In this document: in pieces, positions 1 to 13,181 of the stretch
Numbering within the stretch: the stretch's first letter is position 1
Layout of the letters: each line of letters starts with the position of its first letter
NCBI RefSeq assembly: GCF_964199755.1
Contig: NC_133897.1
Span: forward strand, 120,300,552 to 120,364,551
From: Larus michahellis
Lineage: Eukaryota; Chordata; Aves; Charadriiformes; Laridae
Direction of reading: 5' to 3'
DNA length: 64,000 nucleotides
Notes under the pieces: generated by a model
Told to the model about the DNA's origin: nothing
Seen by the model: only the letters and a program-made list of their open reading frames with translations
Databases searched by the model: none
Made by a program: the position numbers and the translations under genes

Positions 1-3000
1 ATTTCATCGTAATAGTGCACAGGTCTTGACTAAGGAGTTACAAGGTCAAGAATTTGTCTTAAGAGTGATGAGTGGAAAACTGATGTGAATAGAAATATTT
101 AAGTATATTTAAGAATTAAGATCCACCAAAGGAAAATCCTTCTTTCCTTTCTCACTCCATTATCTCTAACATCATTGTACTTCTGTCATGAGAGGACTTG
201 TTTCTAAGGGTCTTTTTCCACAGGGCCTCCCTTGCTTTCCCAATGCGGTCTTTTCTCATCAATCACTCCCAGCCTCTCCTTTCTGTCCTCTAAATGTCTT
301 GCTCCAACCGATTGGCTTCACCCTTCCTGAGCAGTGGCTACTTCATCTCATGCTGCGTTCACACCTTTCCCCACCTCCTGCAGCCTGCACAGCTATGCCC
401 TGCCGCTCCAATCACTCAAAGACTTCACGCGCACAGCAGTCGTCTTTCTGCAGAGCGACACCCAACTGCATCATGCAGAACCGTGAAATCCAGGAATTAA
501 ACATGATATTCTGTAAGACAGTGATTAGAAGAGGACTGGATGTTCATTCAAAATAGGACTGATCAGAGTAATGTACCATTCAAACAGGGATAGGTGATGG
601 CAGGGCTATGTGCACCAAACATATTGTCATGGGGATTGGAGGCCCCGCTTGTTAGAAGTCCTACTACTCAATTTAAAGAACAGTTGAGTAGCTTTCTTCG
701 TCTCTGACGGAGTCTGCTGCTTGTCTGCCAGCTGTCATACTGTCCCTATCTGAGGGAGCTCATAAAATATGCTTGTGATGAGCTCTCTTTACCTTTATAA
801 TGAGACAGACTATACTATGCTGAAGATATTTTTAGTCATATTCTCAAGGAAAAAATAAATCCAATACTCCAGAGAGAAGCTTCACCTTAAAACTGAAGCT
901 GCATAAATGGTGCATATCTTTCCCCCAAAACTATGTAGCACAGTTCTGCAGCAGACTTCATTGTGGTCTTTACCAGTTGATTTTGCCTTCATAATTATGA
1001 AAGGCTGTATGTATTTTGCTTAAGAGAAGAAAAAGCATTAGCCCTTTCCCCCTGTCTGCAGTACATCAATGCCTTATGCAGGAAAGGTTTGTGAGTCCTC
1101 AGTATATCAGAGTCTCATCACCAAAATATACAACCCATGTGTCTTTACAAGCTATGAAACACATCAACTGTGTGGGATTTTACCAAAACCAGTGGAGGGA
1201 CGAAGATATTAAATTATTTGCTATGCGGTAGCTACGGTGGGGCAACTATACCTATTTTTTAACACCTCCACACTTGGATGATACACGAGGGGAAGCACAG
1301 TATATTCCAAAATGAACAAGGACAAATTTCATCAGTCTAAAAACATACACAAACAATAGCACTCACTTCAACTACATCTCATATAAAGGGGGAACTCATC
1401 CAAAAGTTGGTCCCAGACTTGCAGAGTGCTCCATGCAGATGACAAGATGCATCTACAAAGTTCTTGAGGTCTACAGAGGAAGACCACATCAAATCATGCA
1501 TCCATACATTCCTCCAAGCAACCCCACAGGAAAAGCCTGAGTACTGCTGTGTTAACTCACCTTCAGGCAAATCATGAAGACCACAACCCCACATCAGGAG
1601 AAGGAGAATAACAATATCTTCTGCCCCCTCTTCCACATGTGTGGACTGGTCCATGTCAATCAGAGAACAAAAAACAGAACAAGGGGATCTTCTATCAAAT
1701 CACTCTCCAACCAAGGTTAACATTAGAAATGAAGAAAACAGCAGGAAAATTACTGTGTTACAATTATTTATGACCACGCTGAGAAGAAAAGCAGACTGTT
1801 AGTGTTATTTGTACTATTAAATAATTGCCTAAAACCTATCTATTGTAGTCATACAATCAGGAACCCAGGAAGCTCCTTTCCAAGTCATATGCCTTGTTCT
1901 CTGGATAAAGAGTCACACTTGCCCAAGAAGTCTTATTTCTGTATTCAATGGGAGAGGCAGAATATTACCTCCAAACCGGTTTTTCTCTTGAGGTCCTCTT
2001 GCAAGAGGCAGGCATTTGAAATCACCAACTCTTCAAAAATGCACTACACCCAGGCGTCTGATCTCCCGTGTGGATGCTATCCCAGCAATGCAATTGTGTA
2101 AAATCGAGGCAGCACATGAAGCCTCAGCACTTTTCAGAAAGGTTTGCCAGAGTCCCTGTGGCACAGAGCACAACGCTGCTGGCAAATGTGAGGATCAGGT
2201 ACATTGGGGAAGCTGGCCACAAAACTCCCAAATTTTTAGCTTCTGACCAGATTAAGGTGGGAGATAGCTGCTGTCGGAATGGCAGAAGCTCTGGGAGTCT
2301 GCAGAGCAAGCTTTCGGCATCCGAACTGCTTTTGAGTTCTCAAATTCCCAGGTCAGGGTACAGGCTCAGAGTGTCTCCCAACCACAAAAATACACTGGAA
2401 AACAGCTGCAAAAAGTCATTTATCTGGACAATCAGGGAAATGTATCCTAAGGTGATGATGTCAAATTTGGATGCAGCACTGGAGAACTTTATACAAGAAA
2501 ACCTAATTGACTACAATTTTTCAGGTGCAGAATAGGACAGGCAGGACTTTTTTCTAGTCTTAGGAACAAAAGTCCTTCTGTGGACTTTGGTTCTTGTAAT
2601 TTAGTTATCTAGTCCCATATAAAAAAGGATATATCTGACATTCCTTCATCCCTTCCAGTGCATTGGAGAGGATCCACAGGCAGATCACAAATCAAAGATT
2701 ACCCTGCATTTGCCCACCCAAGCCCTTCTGTCTGGACGGTGAAGACAGGCAGAGAGCTGGGTCTTCACCTTCTAAAAAAAAGCAGTAGAATTTTAATAGG
2801 TGACAGGTCATTTTATGGGGGTCACTTCTTTGTATTGTTCTACTATGTTGTCCTTTGAAGCATTTTGTAAATCTAAATGAAAAGGAAAGTAAATGAAATT
2901 ACTGTAGTCCCACTGCCAAATGCTGGAAATGGGCAATGTTCAGCAATCCATCAGACTTGGAAAAGTTGGCAGAGGTTCCACAGTCCTGCCAGATTTTGCT

Positions 3001-3950
3001 CCTGCTTTGATTTTTGTACGCTCAATAGGTTGGGCCGAAGCTACTTGAAACATGTCCCATGACACAGGCCAATCTTAGGAGTACTGACTGCCAGCCATGG
3101 TTTGGGCTTAGCAAATGTTTAGATGGCCTTCAAGTGTCTTGAGGATAATCCTCACGGGCTGAGATTGGGAATAAGACACTTTGGGACCCTGAACATTTTC
3201 TTGTCACCCCAGTTACTTGCTTTCGCCACAGAGCATCCAGTGGAGGGTGGTTTTCTGAACCCCGAGGGGACCTTAGCTCCCTCACGGCCTACTTGGTTTC
3301 ATCACTTGCGCATGAAAGTCTTGTAGGAACAGCAGGACTCCACAGAGAACCAAAATGAATGGGGCAGTGAGTGAAACAGGGAAGGGGGAGGGGAAATATC
3401 AGATGAGATATAGTGCTACCGTATTTTTGACCAAGAGTGAAGGAGCTTGGTACAGCCCATCAGGACAGCAATTTCTTCTTTTGGCTTCAGCTACCACTTT
3501 TTTATTTCTTTCTCCTTTTTCTCTTTTTCTAAATTTCTTCTCAGTCTTTCTCCCCTTAACAGTATATCTGCCACTATTGCTGTGACTGCAGCTTGTATCT
3601 ATACTTAAAATACCTTGAATCAGTGAAATTGCAGTAGCTCAAAGTAAAAAGCAAGCTAAGGAGACGGGTAAATATTTGGACAGCCATGCAGCTGCTGGTA
3701 GCTGGGCTAGTTAGTTTAAGGCCATCTTAGGTCTTCTTGCACTCCTATCCTGCACTGTGAGTATAACTGCATCTCATAGTAATTGGCATCCGTGTTTGGG
3801 TTTTAGTTAGTTTCCTACTAGTATTTCCAAAGGCTTTAACAGGAAGGGGTAGAGCCTGTTGGAGATAGCCCTGTGCAATGGATAATGCTGATATTCCCTG
3901 CAAACCACTGGTCTGTAGATGCAAGAGAGTCAAATGAATAAGGGAAACTC
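1..3950. other. unique non-coding stretch, no gene seen
   Basis: No recognisable exon, RNA gene or young transposon is visible. The longest open frame (2068-2535, plus strand, 155 codons) resembles no protein family I know. It has no convincing codon bias and is within the length range expected by chance over a window this size. A pyrimidine-rich tract lies at about 3478-3560. Absence of a gene is a judgement by eye; a short coding exon or a lncRNA exon could be missed. Confidence 0.55.
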
Positions 3951-3952
3951 AG

Positions 3953-4010
3953 TTATATATATACATATATGTGTGTGTATATATATATATATGTATCCAT
4001 ACATGTATTT
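3953..4010. repeat. TA/TG microsatellite
   Basis: An alternating pyrimidine-purine tract made of TA steps interrupted by a short GTGTGTG block, then a longer TA run, and ending in a decayed ATGTATCCATACATG segment. It is an ordinary compound dinucleotide microsatellite and is likely to be length-polymorphic. Short open frames crossing it on either strand are artefacts of the repeat. Confidence 0.85.
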
Positions 4011-6513
4011 GGTTATATCCCAATTCCATGTAAGGTGATAACTGGCCTGACACACTCTTTCCCTCCAGATAACCTGGTCTCACATAAAGAAAAAGCACTT
4101 GCGTGGGGCAAACAGAAGCCAGAGCTTGCTCCAAGCGACAATCAAGAAGCAACCATCATATCTTTTGTTCTCCAAATCAAGTTTCAGACTATTCATAATC
4201 AGTTTATTCACATGAGTGTCCGCTTCCTCACTCATATTCCAGTCATCTGTGGTACAATTAAATGCACAAAATAAGAGACTTTTCCCTGGACAATGCTAAA
4301 TTACTGTCTATTGGAAAGGAAAGTTGTTTTGAAGAAAGTCACGATAAAGGCGAGGCTGTTGATCTACATAAGCAGAAAGACATATCATGCCAAGTTTTAT
4401 TTATGTATGTTTTTGTTTTTTCACTGTTTTGTCAAGCACCCTGCAGCACAGTTCAGTGATAGCGGGTAGTGTTTGAATGAATGGGTAAAGGATGTCAAAC
4501 TGAGTGTACAAGAATGAAAGCATTGGCCTCGACTATGGAAGGTCTGGTTGATTTAAAAGCTAATTCAATGATACAAGCCTTCACTCAGCTGGTTTGCTGA
4601 AAGTATGCAAGCAGACGTTTTTTTCTCATCTTCTTTTTTCCTTCCTGTCTTTTGAATGTGTGTTGCAGGCCCCAGGCGTCTGTTCACAGGCTTTCTCTTT
4701 CTTACCATGGAGAAAAAGCTTCTCACCTGCCTGCAAGATGGAGTTAGGACACCATGCCATTCTAATTAGCTGTGAAAGAGTTTTCTTGCTTCCCTTTGGT
4801 TATAGGCGTGCCCTTTTTTTTTTGTGTCTCTCGTGCCTCCCAAACCACCCTCAGCTACATCGCCTCAGGGCACCCACAGCCTGGTACAACAAGTTGCAGG
4901 ATGCTCAGCGTTTTCCTCTGATCAGCGCTGGTCCTCTGTGAGCTGACTGCTGTGCCGCGGGGAGGATGGGGCTGGCGTCAGGCAGGGACAGGGAACTCTG
5001 GCTGCTCAGGGATGGAGCTGATCACCTCCTCATTAGCCTTATTTCCAGCCCACTGGCCTGCAGAATGACAGTCTGGAGGTCACTTACTGGTCTGGATCTC
5101 CAGCTGGGCTTGTCGTGACACCTAGTCGGGAACTAGGTCTGTCTCATCCTGTTATAATTGGATCAGTCTTCTGGCTTGTCTGGGCAATGGAGGAGTTCTG
5201 TAACATTTTCGTGTATATTCCAATACTGTATGGACTTATTTATCTTGTCACAACTAAAGTGACTTAGTCACATAAGAAGAAAGGAATAAATCCTTCAGAT
5301 CCTGCAGGATAAAAATGTCCTCCTTGAATCAATCTTCATCTGACGGTAGTGTAATTATGGATTATTTACCAAGATCCAGTCTCCTACTCAGAGCACAAAA
5401 ATTGCCAAGGTGCCTGGCGCTAGTAAATTAGATAACACACAGAGTGATTTGTCATTATTACAGATCATTAGTTCTTTTCATGTTTAAACTTGCCCTTTCC
5501 AAAGATACACTTTTTTTGGGTGTCTGGAAGATACAATATGCTTCAGTCATGACTCAACTGGTATGTTAATCATTGCACTGGATTGATTCTGGCCTTAAAA
5601 GCTTTATAAAGTGAGAGCAAAGAAAGCAAGCCACAAATGGACAAATAAGCCTTTGCCAATAGAGAGACTGTAAGGTCAGGAACTTTGTCAGCAGCCATAA
5701 TGTGAAAGTTGCTGCTTTTTTGCTTATTCCTGTGACCAATACTGTCCTCATCCTCTGTTCTCCAGCCCTTTAAGAAAAGAGATCCCTTAACGGGAGACAT
5801 GTGAAACTCCTGGAGGTCGGATGGAACTGGACCACTTGGAAGTGATGGCATCCTAAAATCCTTTTCCTTGCAGGTGGGAAAGTGTTACTGTGCTGCCCTC
5901 TAATGCTCACAGCCTTGCATTCACTCACGGATGGGGAGGTTTAAGGTTAGTGCCACTGAATAGGCAAAACACCACTTTTTTTGTCTGCTCCATCACATAA
6001 AATTGGAAAAGTAAGGCTTTATGCTAAATTCAGTGTCGCTTTTCCTATGCAAGCACACTTGTTATTACGCAGTGAAAGCATGAATTACTGAGCGCTTTGG
6101 GGCTGTAATCCAATTTGTGGATATTTCATTTAAAGTGTGCCATGAGTGAATTGTCCCACAGTGATGTATTGATAGGCCCTAGGCTGATACTGTCACTGAG
6201 AGGTAAAATAAGGCAACTCAGCACAACTGAAAAAAATAGGGGAACTTTTCTTGAACAAAATCGTGATAGGCGTGTTACGTTCCTGTTCCTTTAAATTTTA
6301 GAGCGTATAAAAATTATGTTCCCTGGTCCATTATATCTCGCACAACCATTTCACAGGACCACTTAATCTTTTTCAGGAGCTTCCCTACCCTGAGATTCTT
6401 ATTGTTCTCCTTCTGCATCACCTAAAACCCTGTCAAAACTTAAAACCGCTGTCCTAATCCAAGATTGACCGTCTGAGCTTTGTGCTTTCATACATCCTGT
6501 TTTGCACTTAAAT
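4011..6513. other. unique non-coding stretch with short hairpin
   Basis: No gene recognised. A small perfect inverted repeat lies at 5120-5138 (ACCTAGT, loop CGGGA, ACTAGGT). The segments around 5400-5480 and 6040-6180 are AT-rich, free of simple repeats and dense in short homeodomain-like words, in the style of conserved non-coding DNA, but conservation cannot be judged from one sequence. Open frames here, such as 4594-4941, look like chance. Confidence 0.5.
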
Positions 6514-6760
6514 GGATGCCAGCAGATCCCCCTCCTCTTCTTCCTTGCAAAGAGGTGCAGGAAAAGGGGGGGTTGACAGGGGCAGGAGCTCCAGTTTAAG
6601 GCTCAGCAGCATTCAGCCCCCTTAAACGTCAGAATCCATTGACCTTGGATTCTGAGAGCTACAGCAGCAGCAGCAGCCACACGATTACTCCCAGGGTGGG
6701 GGCAGGAGGAGAAAGAGGAGGGGAAGGAAGGGATGCAAGCAGGGAAACATGTCCGCAGAA
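6514..6760. promoter_or_regulatory. candidate regulatory segment (purine-rich, nuclear-receptor-type site)
   Basis: The segment combines a G-rich run near 6566, a perfect 8-bp inverted repeat (AGAATCCA at 6631-6638 and TGGATTCT at 6646-6653), a five-unit CAG run near 6662 and a purine-rich GGAGGAGAAAGAGGAGGGG-type tract up to about 6735. The centre of the inverted repeat reads TGACCTTGG at 6640-6648, the reverse complement of CCAAGGTCA, which is the extended half-site bound by SF-1/LRH-1 and ERR-type nuclear receptors. Regulatory function is inferred from motif content only. Confidence 0.25.
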
Positions 6761-7114
6761 ACCCAGTGAGGACCAGGATCTAAACTAGCTTATCAAACTG
6801 CATAAATATTAATCGTATCGTTTAAGACGACATTCTGCCCCATCTGCAGAGTTTCACTGTAAGAGGTTTCTCTAATAGGGCATGATGTCTCCAAGTGCCT
6901 TTTATGAATAATTAAAACATTGTATCTCGAATTACCATGCGGTTCATGGAAGATAATGCTGTGTCGGCAGTGTCAGGCAGGGGAGATCCTAGTGCATAAT
7001 GCCGAGGTGAAGGGGTTAGGTATGCAGACTTCTGCCTTTCTCTTCATTATTTACATTTCAGTGCTTCCTAAAAGCCGTGCGATCATGCCCTTCTTGTGCT
7101 AGGCTCCTGATCCA

Positions 7115-7195
7115 CACCTCTCTTCCCCATCTGCAAAATGACAATGCTTTCATTTGCCAAGCACTTTGAGGCCTACCAATGAAAAGCATCATGTA
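7115..7195 (+). repeat. MIR/CORE-SINE-like 3' tail
   Basis: The order of words is that of the 3' half of old amniote tRNA-derived SINEs: CCCCATCTGCAAAATG, then a short spacer, then AAGCACTTTGAGG and GATGAAAAGC-like sequence (here AATGAAAAGCATC). The copy is clearly old and diverged, and the 5' tRNA-like head is not recognisable upstream. The assignment is from recall of the MIR/CORE-SINE consensus. Confidence 0.55.
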
Positions 7196-7356
7196 TGCAC
7201 AAGTCTGAAAAAGGACTTGTGTGGCCCAGAGTTTGTTTGTTAGAATATACCAGTGGGGTTATTAAATGCTAGTACCAACAAATCTTGCCTTGGCTGTGTC
7301 CTTAGACTGCCACAGGCCAACTCTCTCCAGGCACGTAGTAAGAGGCAGTTCTGGAA

Positions 7357-7396
7357 AAAGAAAATACACATTAAGGAAAGAAAATACACGTTTAGG
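7357..7396 (+). repeat. 20-bp tandem duplication
   Basis: Two adjacent 20-bp units, 7357-7376 and 7377-7396, both begin AAAGAAAATACAC and end TTAGG or TAAGG, and differ at only a few positions. This is a small local duplication with no evident function. Confidence 0.85.
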
Positions 7397-8720
7397 AATT
7401 CCTTTCTGCTGAGGAGGGACCGGAGACAAATGCAGCACAGTGATTCAGCAGCACTGCAGCTGGGAGCCCTGCAGGGCACTAACAAGGCTCAAGCAGTGAC
7501 AGTGGAGGAGTGTCAGTGCCATGGACCGGACAGAAAGATGGAAGGGTAAAGCACCAACTCATTGTACGGCTTGTAGCACATGGGAATGCATCTGTGACCA
7601 GCAACAACTCTCCTCCATGAAGGGATCTTAGCCACAGGGAGCAGGAGAAGAGTAGTCATTAAGAGAAAAGATCCAATCAATCCAGACAGAAAATATTTTA
7701 ATTGTGAGTTTGTTCTTTCTTTTTTTTCCTTTGGAGATGAATTTACATCTGGCAACAGGCATAAAAGTCTGTACAAAGGCAGACCCATGGTCTGCCATGG
7801 CGATAAAGTGCAGGGAATGAAGCAGAAATGGCACAGACAGGACTGAACCCACACAATGCAAAACAGACCCTGGCACAAAGAGGTCTCAGAAAATGACAAT
7901 CCAGGCATTATGGCTAATGTGGTGTAATCCATACTCTATCAAGAGTACGTGTTTAGCTCTGGATGTGGTGAAGCTGAAGTGACCAGGACTCTGATGAGGT
8001 GTGGCATTAGAGTGCATCCAAGCTTGGAGTGACTCTTTTCTGGCCAGCTGGGATGTCCCTGGATCACCCTCTGCTCTGCTTTTGATCCAAAATGAGCAGA
8101 GTAACTGAATTTTTGAGCACCTGCAACTGAGTCCATACTTAGAGGTCTCAGTGCTTACATCAGTGCAAGCAGGTCCTCATCTAGTTGTGTTTGAAATTAC
8201 TTGTGTCAGAAATCTTTTTGTGTCTAGAATGTTGTAAAACGGTTTTGGAACTGAGCTCACATCATTTGCAAAACAGTGTCTTCCACATTTTTAATTACTA
8301 TGTATATTTACTTTACATGGGGGGTGTGTGTGGTGAATCACTGATAGGAGTTGAAGTTGCCAACACAGCTTTCAGTGAGCTACCAGATTATTCCAGACAC
8401 AGGAACCTGGATGCCATATTTATTAGTCAACAAATCTGGAAGAAGAAAAAGAAATCCCTAAGAAGCAGATGCCAATCAGATTGTTTAGAAAAAGTTTTGT
8501 TTGGTATTAAAGAGCAGACGGTGCAATAAGGCACTCATATGAATGGAGGTAAAAATTTCTATTTCCTTTTTGGTAACTATTTTAGTGCCCATTACCTTCT
8601 TCACTTTCCTTTTGTGCTTCTTTTGTCATTGTTTTCTAATTCTGTGTTCTTAGGATAGCTGGTTCACAGGAGGCTCTTAATCTTTTGGCTAGATGTTGTA
8701 ATTGTTTGAAAACAAATTAG
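7397..8720. other. unique non-coding stretch, no gene seen
   Basis: Several overlapping open frames of 80-139 codons exist on both strands (for example 7513-7932 on minus), but none resembles a known protein. Overlapping frames of similar length on opposite strands are what stop-poor non-coding sequence gives. No repeat family is recognised. Confidence 0.5.
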
Positions 8721-8721
8721 A

Positions 8722-8850
8722 TAGCTAAACTGAGGGACAAGAGAATTAAGAGACATGTCTGAGGTCACACGATAGGTTAATGGCTAATCACAGTTTGAAT
8801 CCAGGAACTTCTAGTTATTAGACTTTTGCTGCAATCGACTGTGTTGTCTT
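8722..8850 (-). repeat. MIR-like SINE, antisense
   Basis: Read on the plus strand, the block has the word order of a reversed MIR: AAACTGAGGGACAAGAGAA, then ACATGTCTGAGGTCACAC, then CAGTTTGAATCCAGGAACTT and TTAGACTTTTGCTGCAATC. These correspond to the complement of the MIR core (the usual GAGGCACAGAGAGG, CCCAAGGTCACAC and GATTTGAACCCAGG blocks). The GTTTGAATCC block is the complement of a tRNA-type B box. It is an old copy with several small gaps. Confidence 0.7.
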
Positions 8851-11800
8851 CTGCAACTCTGGAGTGCTATAATATCACTTGAAAATTGATGTAAGGGTCG
8901 CATAGGTGAAAATTAAAAATATGGTCAGGAGAAAAAAATTTAGTTATCGGGAATCACTAAAAAGCATCCAACACCGATCACTTCTTAAACAAACAGACTG
9001 GACTCTGCTGAGATGTATTTGATACCCCTAGAACAATTAATCAACTCTCAGAAGTGGCGAGTGTCAGTAATAATATCTTACCTGTAGGTCACTGAATACC
9101 CAGTGAAGACTTTGCTTGTGGTAAAATCTTTCTTCCTTTTGTTTCCTTGGTGGAATATGCTGGCACTTACTGCTCAGCTGTGAATGCTATGTGGGAGAAA
9201 TTCTGGAAGAAGGCAGAGTACTGCTCTCCTTCACCTGTTTCCTTCCAATTAAACCTCCATGGATTTATGTCTTAATAAAACGGCTGTTATACTTTCCTTT
9301 TTTCAATTCATCTTTGCTGTTAAAAACCACTACTCCAAACATAATAGGTATTGTCTGCAATTGCTTAAATTGGGCATAAACATTTATTGCCTCCTTAGCT
9401 AACAAATACAACCTTGCTGTTCATAGGAATGAGGAAATTTCCACTCAAGGTCAAGTGACCTGATGCTTTCAGGCAGCCTCATTACCCACATTAGCAATGT
9501 AGAAGATGAGGCAGAACATCTGGTAGTGCCATAAAAATGATAGAAATGTATGTATATTTGCTTTAACTCTTCATGCTGGCATCGAGCCTGTGATCCCATT
9601 TTTGGGTCAATGTTCTGAAGAAATGCTAGAGTCTCAGTGCTTAAGGTTTAGCTCAAATGGTTTCTTGGTCTCTGCAATTCTCTATGTCCAAAACAAAACC
9701 ATGGGGATACTGAAATTGGCATCTCTTGCTGTTTGCCAGCACTATCACATTTCAGTCAGAGATGGCTTAGCCAATCTGATATGCATTTTGTCTCATGTGC
9801 CTGACACCTGGGAGGTAGCTGTTTATTGGAGAGCTATCAGCATTCCTCTGTCGTCATGTCTATCAATTAAGTTTGCTCACCACAACGAAAATGAGTTACA
9901 AAACTGGAAGAAGAGAGGATGCTTGGCAGCATGACAATGTCTGTGCTCCTCTGTTGCTGCCCTCTGATGAGTTTCTGCCCCAATGGCACAGCAGTATGCC
10001 TTTCAGACTTTTTGAAGGGCATGGAAGGGCAGCAGCATCTCACCAACCCCTGCAGGAGGAACCCCTCTAGCTCACTCGAGGTGTAAGAGCGGAATTTACT
10101 CATCCCCTTGGGTTTTTTTGCCTGATTCCAACGCCGATAAGAGTAGTTCTGGGTTGATTTTGCATCAGTAGGTTATGATCATACACTGACAGCTGAAAGA
10201 CGTTGCTTTCTGGCTTTACATTCCTCCTGAAGTCTGACACATCTGAGGTGTGTAAGGAGGGAAGTGCAAGATCTGGCTCGCCAGCTTCTTGTCATATGGA
10301 AACGCTGCTGTTCAGAGTATCTTTAGTACAGAAATTAGAGGAGCTTCCCCTCCCTTTGAGGCAGGGGAGCACTGTGTAAGAGTGGTGCTGGGCTGAAAAG
10401 CTGCCTGAAATACATGTACAGCATGGTCCATCTACACAGTATGACTGCTTTTTATCCCATTAGCACTCCTGTTCATTTCAGTACAGTGCAAATGTCTCTA
10501 TTCAGCATTCAGGAAGTCCTGCTGCAGGTGCTACGATCGCCAAAAGCTGGACTTTTTGTGAGGGAAAGATCCCAGAAACCCAGTCACTGCCAGAAGCTCC
10601 AGAATTAAGGTGCTGAAAACAGACCAAAGGGTTGCTGTGGTGTATGCTGTGTTGGTCTGAACCTGTGATGTAGAAGGTATTTAAAAGGATGTAGCCAGGA
10701 AAATAGGGAAGAACCTAGTGGGGAGGTGTCAGACTCCTTCATGAAACTGGTTCTCTCCCACTCCCACCCATTCTTTCCTGACCTGCATGTTTTCAGGTAA
10801 AGTATAGAAAGGATAACAAAGTTGTCCTCCAGTAAAAATATTTCACCCTCAGTTATCGTGCTGCCAGAGATATAAACACAAGCTCTACACGCTTCTGGTG
10901 ACCGGTTGGAAACCTCTGCAGACAACAGAACGTAGGAACGGCACAGCGATTTACCGTGGGCAACGCTGCCCTTTCCAAGGTGGCCTTAGTGGAGTTCCAT
11001 GCAGAGATGTGAAACAGAGATAACCTAAACCCACCACCTCACTCCGTATGCTGTATTGCCTTAGCACACTTCCTTGCCTTTATTTTAAAGTGCTTGCAAT
11101 TCAGAGTAATTTAAAACCTCATCAGTACTCACTAGAGGGTTGGGGTTTAGAACCTCAGTCAATTAAGTCCATGTAGATGAGTAATAGGAGTAAAACTCAT
11201 AGTTTTCAGTGCAGAAAAGGACAGAAAAAAGAAAAAAGATTCTATAGCCTAGCTATTCAAAAGCAATTATATTTTTAGTTACACGGAGAGACATTTTCAG
11301 ACTTCTAATTGCTCCAAATCTATCTGCTAAAGAGTCATTACATTCCATTTTAACCCCTCTTTGACACCAGGAACTAATGCCATAATTGAACTGTGTCACC
11401 AGTGATCTCAGTTCACAATCACTGGTAGAGTTGTTCTTTTTCATATTTGCTCTAACATTACCGCTCATTGCCTACAGGCATGGGGCCAGATTTGCTGCCA
11501 GCATATGTGGGTATAACACCACTGAGACGGGTACTGTTGTGTCCAATTAGGCTTGTGATGAAGCTGGCCCCACGAGCTATGAGCCTTCATTAACTGATAT
11601 TCCCATTACAGACTGTGTTCTGTTCACCCAACTACGTTCTCTTAAACATGTGTCAACACAGTAGAATAAAATGTGGTAATATCATGCTTTTGAATTCTCC
11701 CCATTTTTTTTACGTCCTAACCCCATTCTGGGGCAATTTCATAGCCACACACATGATTCTGATTTCACGTGCAGACAATAAAGGAACAATACTTTCAAAT

Positions 11801-13150
11801 AATTTGGGCTACAGCGTGCCCTTAGAATTGTGATACCTTGTTGATATTACTCTGTGTACGTAAAATACCCCGGGACCGTCTCCTTCCTCTCCACAGACCT
11901 TATTTGAAGAATGGAAGAAACTGAATCAGAATAATCATAGTAAACAAGTTAACAAGGTTACGTGCAGTTTACATATCAAGTTAAAGTACAGATTTTGTTG
12001 TACTTACAAAAAAAAATTAAATTAAATGTCAGGGATATTGCTAAATGCAGGCCTAGAAAGTGATATTTAACTGTGTACAGTATGATAGTTATTAGCAACC
12101 GATAATGTGAGTCCTTTAGCAATCCTTTAATTAAGATTCTACCCACATTTCTACTTTAAGCCCTGCCATAAAAATATGCTCCGTACTATAATTTGGAATA
12201 CAGATTTTAGCACAGCAGTGATATTTTTTGTTTTGTTTTTAATTCCCAAAAATCATTCAGCCATTTTATAGCAGAGAAAGATAAGGAGTAAGCTGGAAGT
12301 TTCCAAGCCCTCAGTTATGATCTTACACAACTCATCTGAGCCCAAGATTAATGCTCGCAAATGCAATAACTCAATCTCATTCCCATGGCATCGACAGTTT
12401 AGAGCCCAGCACTTAGTCAGTGGGTACTGGAAGAGTTTGCTTGTGCCAGTGTCTATCAAACCAGTTGATTCATAACCCACCTCACCACTCCGAGCACATG
12501 TTGACCAGGCAGATGTCATTATTTATGGCCTAAACTCTGCCTTGATGGAGCGTACACCGTTTAGCTGCGTTAGCACACGCTGCAAAGCTCTTGTCAGTAC
12601 AACTTACTGGTTTGAGCACAGCCATGAAACTAACCTTTGCAGGGCCAGAGCTGGCTCATATCTCATTCAAGCAGGGGACAGGAGAGGGTGGTTTGTGACC
12701 ATCTACCTATGACTGCATAGACAGCGCCCGAGGAGAAACTGCTTTCTGGGCCAAACAGTGGCCCACGACCTCTTAGAAGCGTTACATTGAGACGAGCAGC
12801 CCTATTTCCATTTTTACCTACCTCATATTGAAACCAGGCTCCCTAGGGACAGAACACTGAGCTTGTATCTGGGCCAAGATCCTGGTTAACTAGGTCACCA
12901 CCATGACTGTTGCCACCTGCAGTCAGCTCAGCTGAGAGAAGAGCAAATGCCATGTGGTGGCAACCACAGTGTCACACGTGCTTCGAACACCACTGCCAAA
13001 GGAAACAGTCCTGTTCACCCCCAACTCCGGCAGCTGGTGGCTGAACGGCTCTTTCCTCTCTGTGGAGAGAGCATCAGTGCTTGTGAAGCCACACAGTGGC
13101 ACGGAGCGGGGTACTGATCCTGGGTGAAGATAAACCAGAGATGGGGAAAA
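8851..13150. other. unique non-coding stretch, possible decayed SINE
   Basis: No gene recognised. Around 12260-12360 the order CCATTTTATAGCAGAG, CCAAGCCCTCAG and CATCTGAGCCCAAGATT faintly resembles a reversed MIR, but it is too diverged to call. Open frames of 66-114 codons are scattered on both strands and look like chance. No promoter-like GC-rich segment or strong terminator-like structure is visible. Confidence 0.45.
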
Positions 13151-13181
13151 AGAGACAGAGAGAGAGAGAGAGACAGAGAGA
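13151..13181. repeat. AG microsatellite
   Basis: A run of AG dinucleotides with two GACAGAG interruptions. It is an ordinary simple repeat. The open frames that cross it encode only an Arg/Glu-rich shadow of the repeat. Confidence 0.85.

Noticed and set aside
2068..2535. 155-codon plus-strand open frame as a gene
   Set aside because: No family resemblance, no promoter or splice context that stands out, and about one frame of this length is expected by chance in 128 kb of both-strand sequence with this composition.
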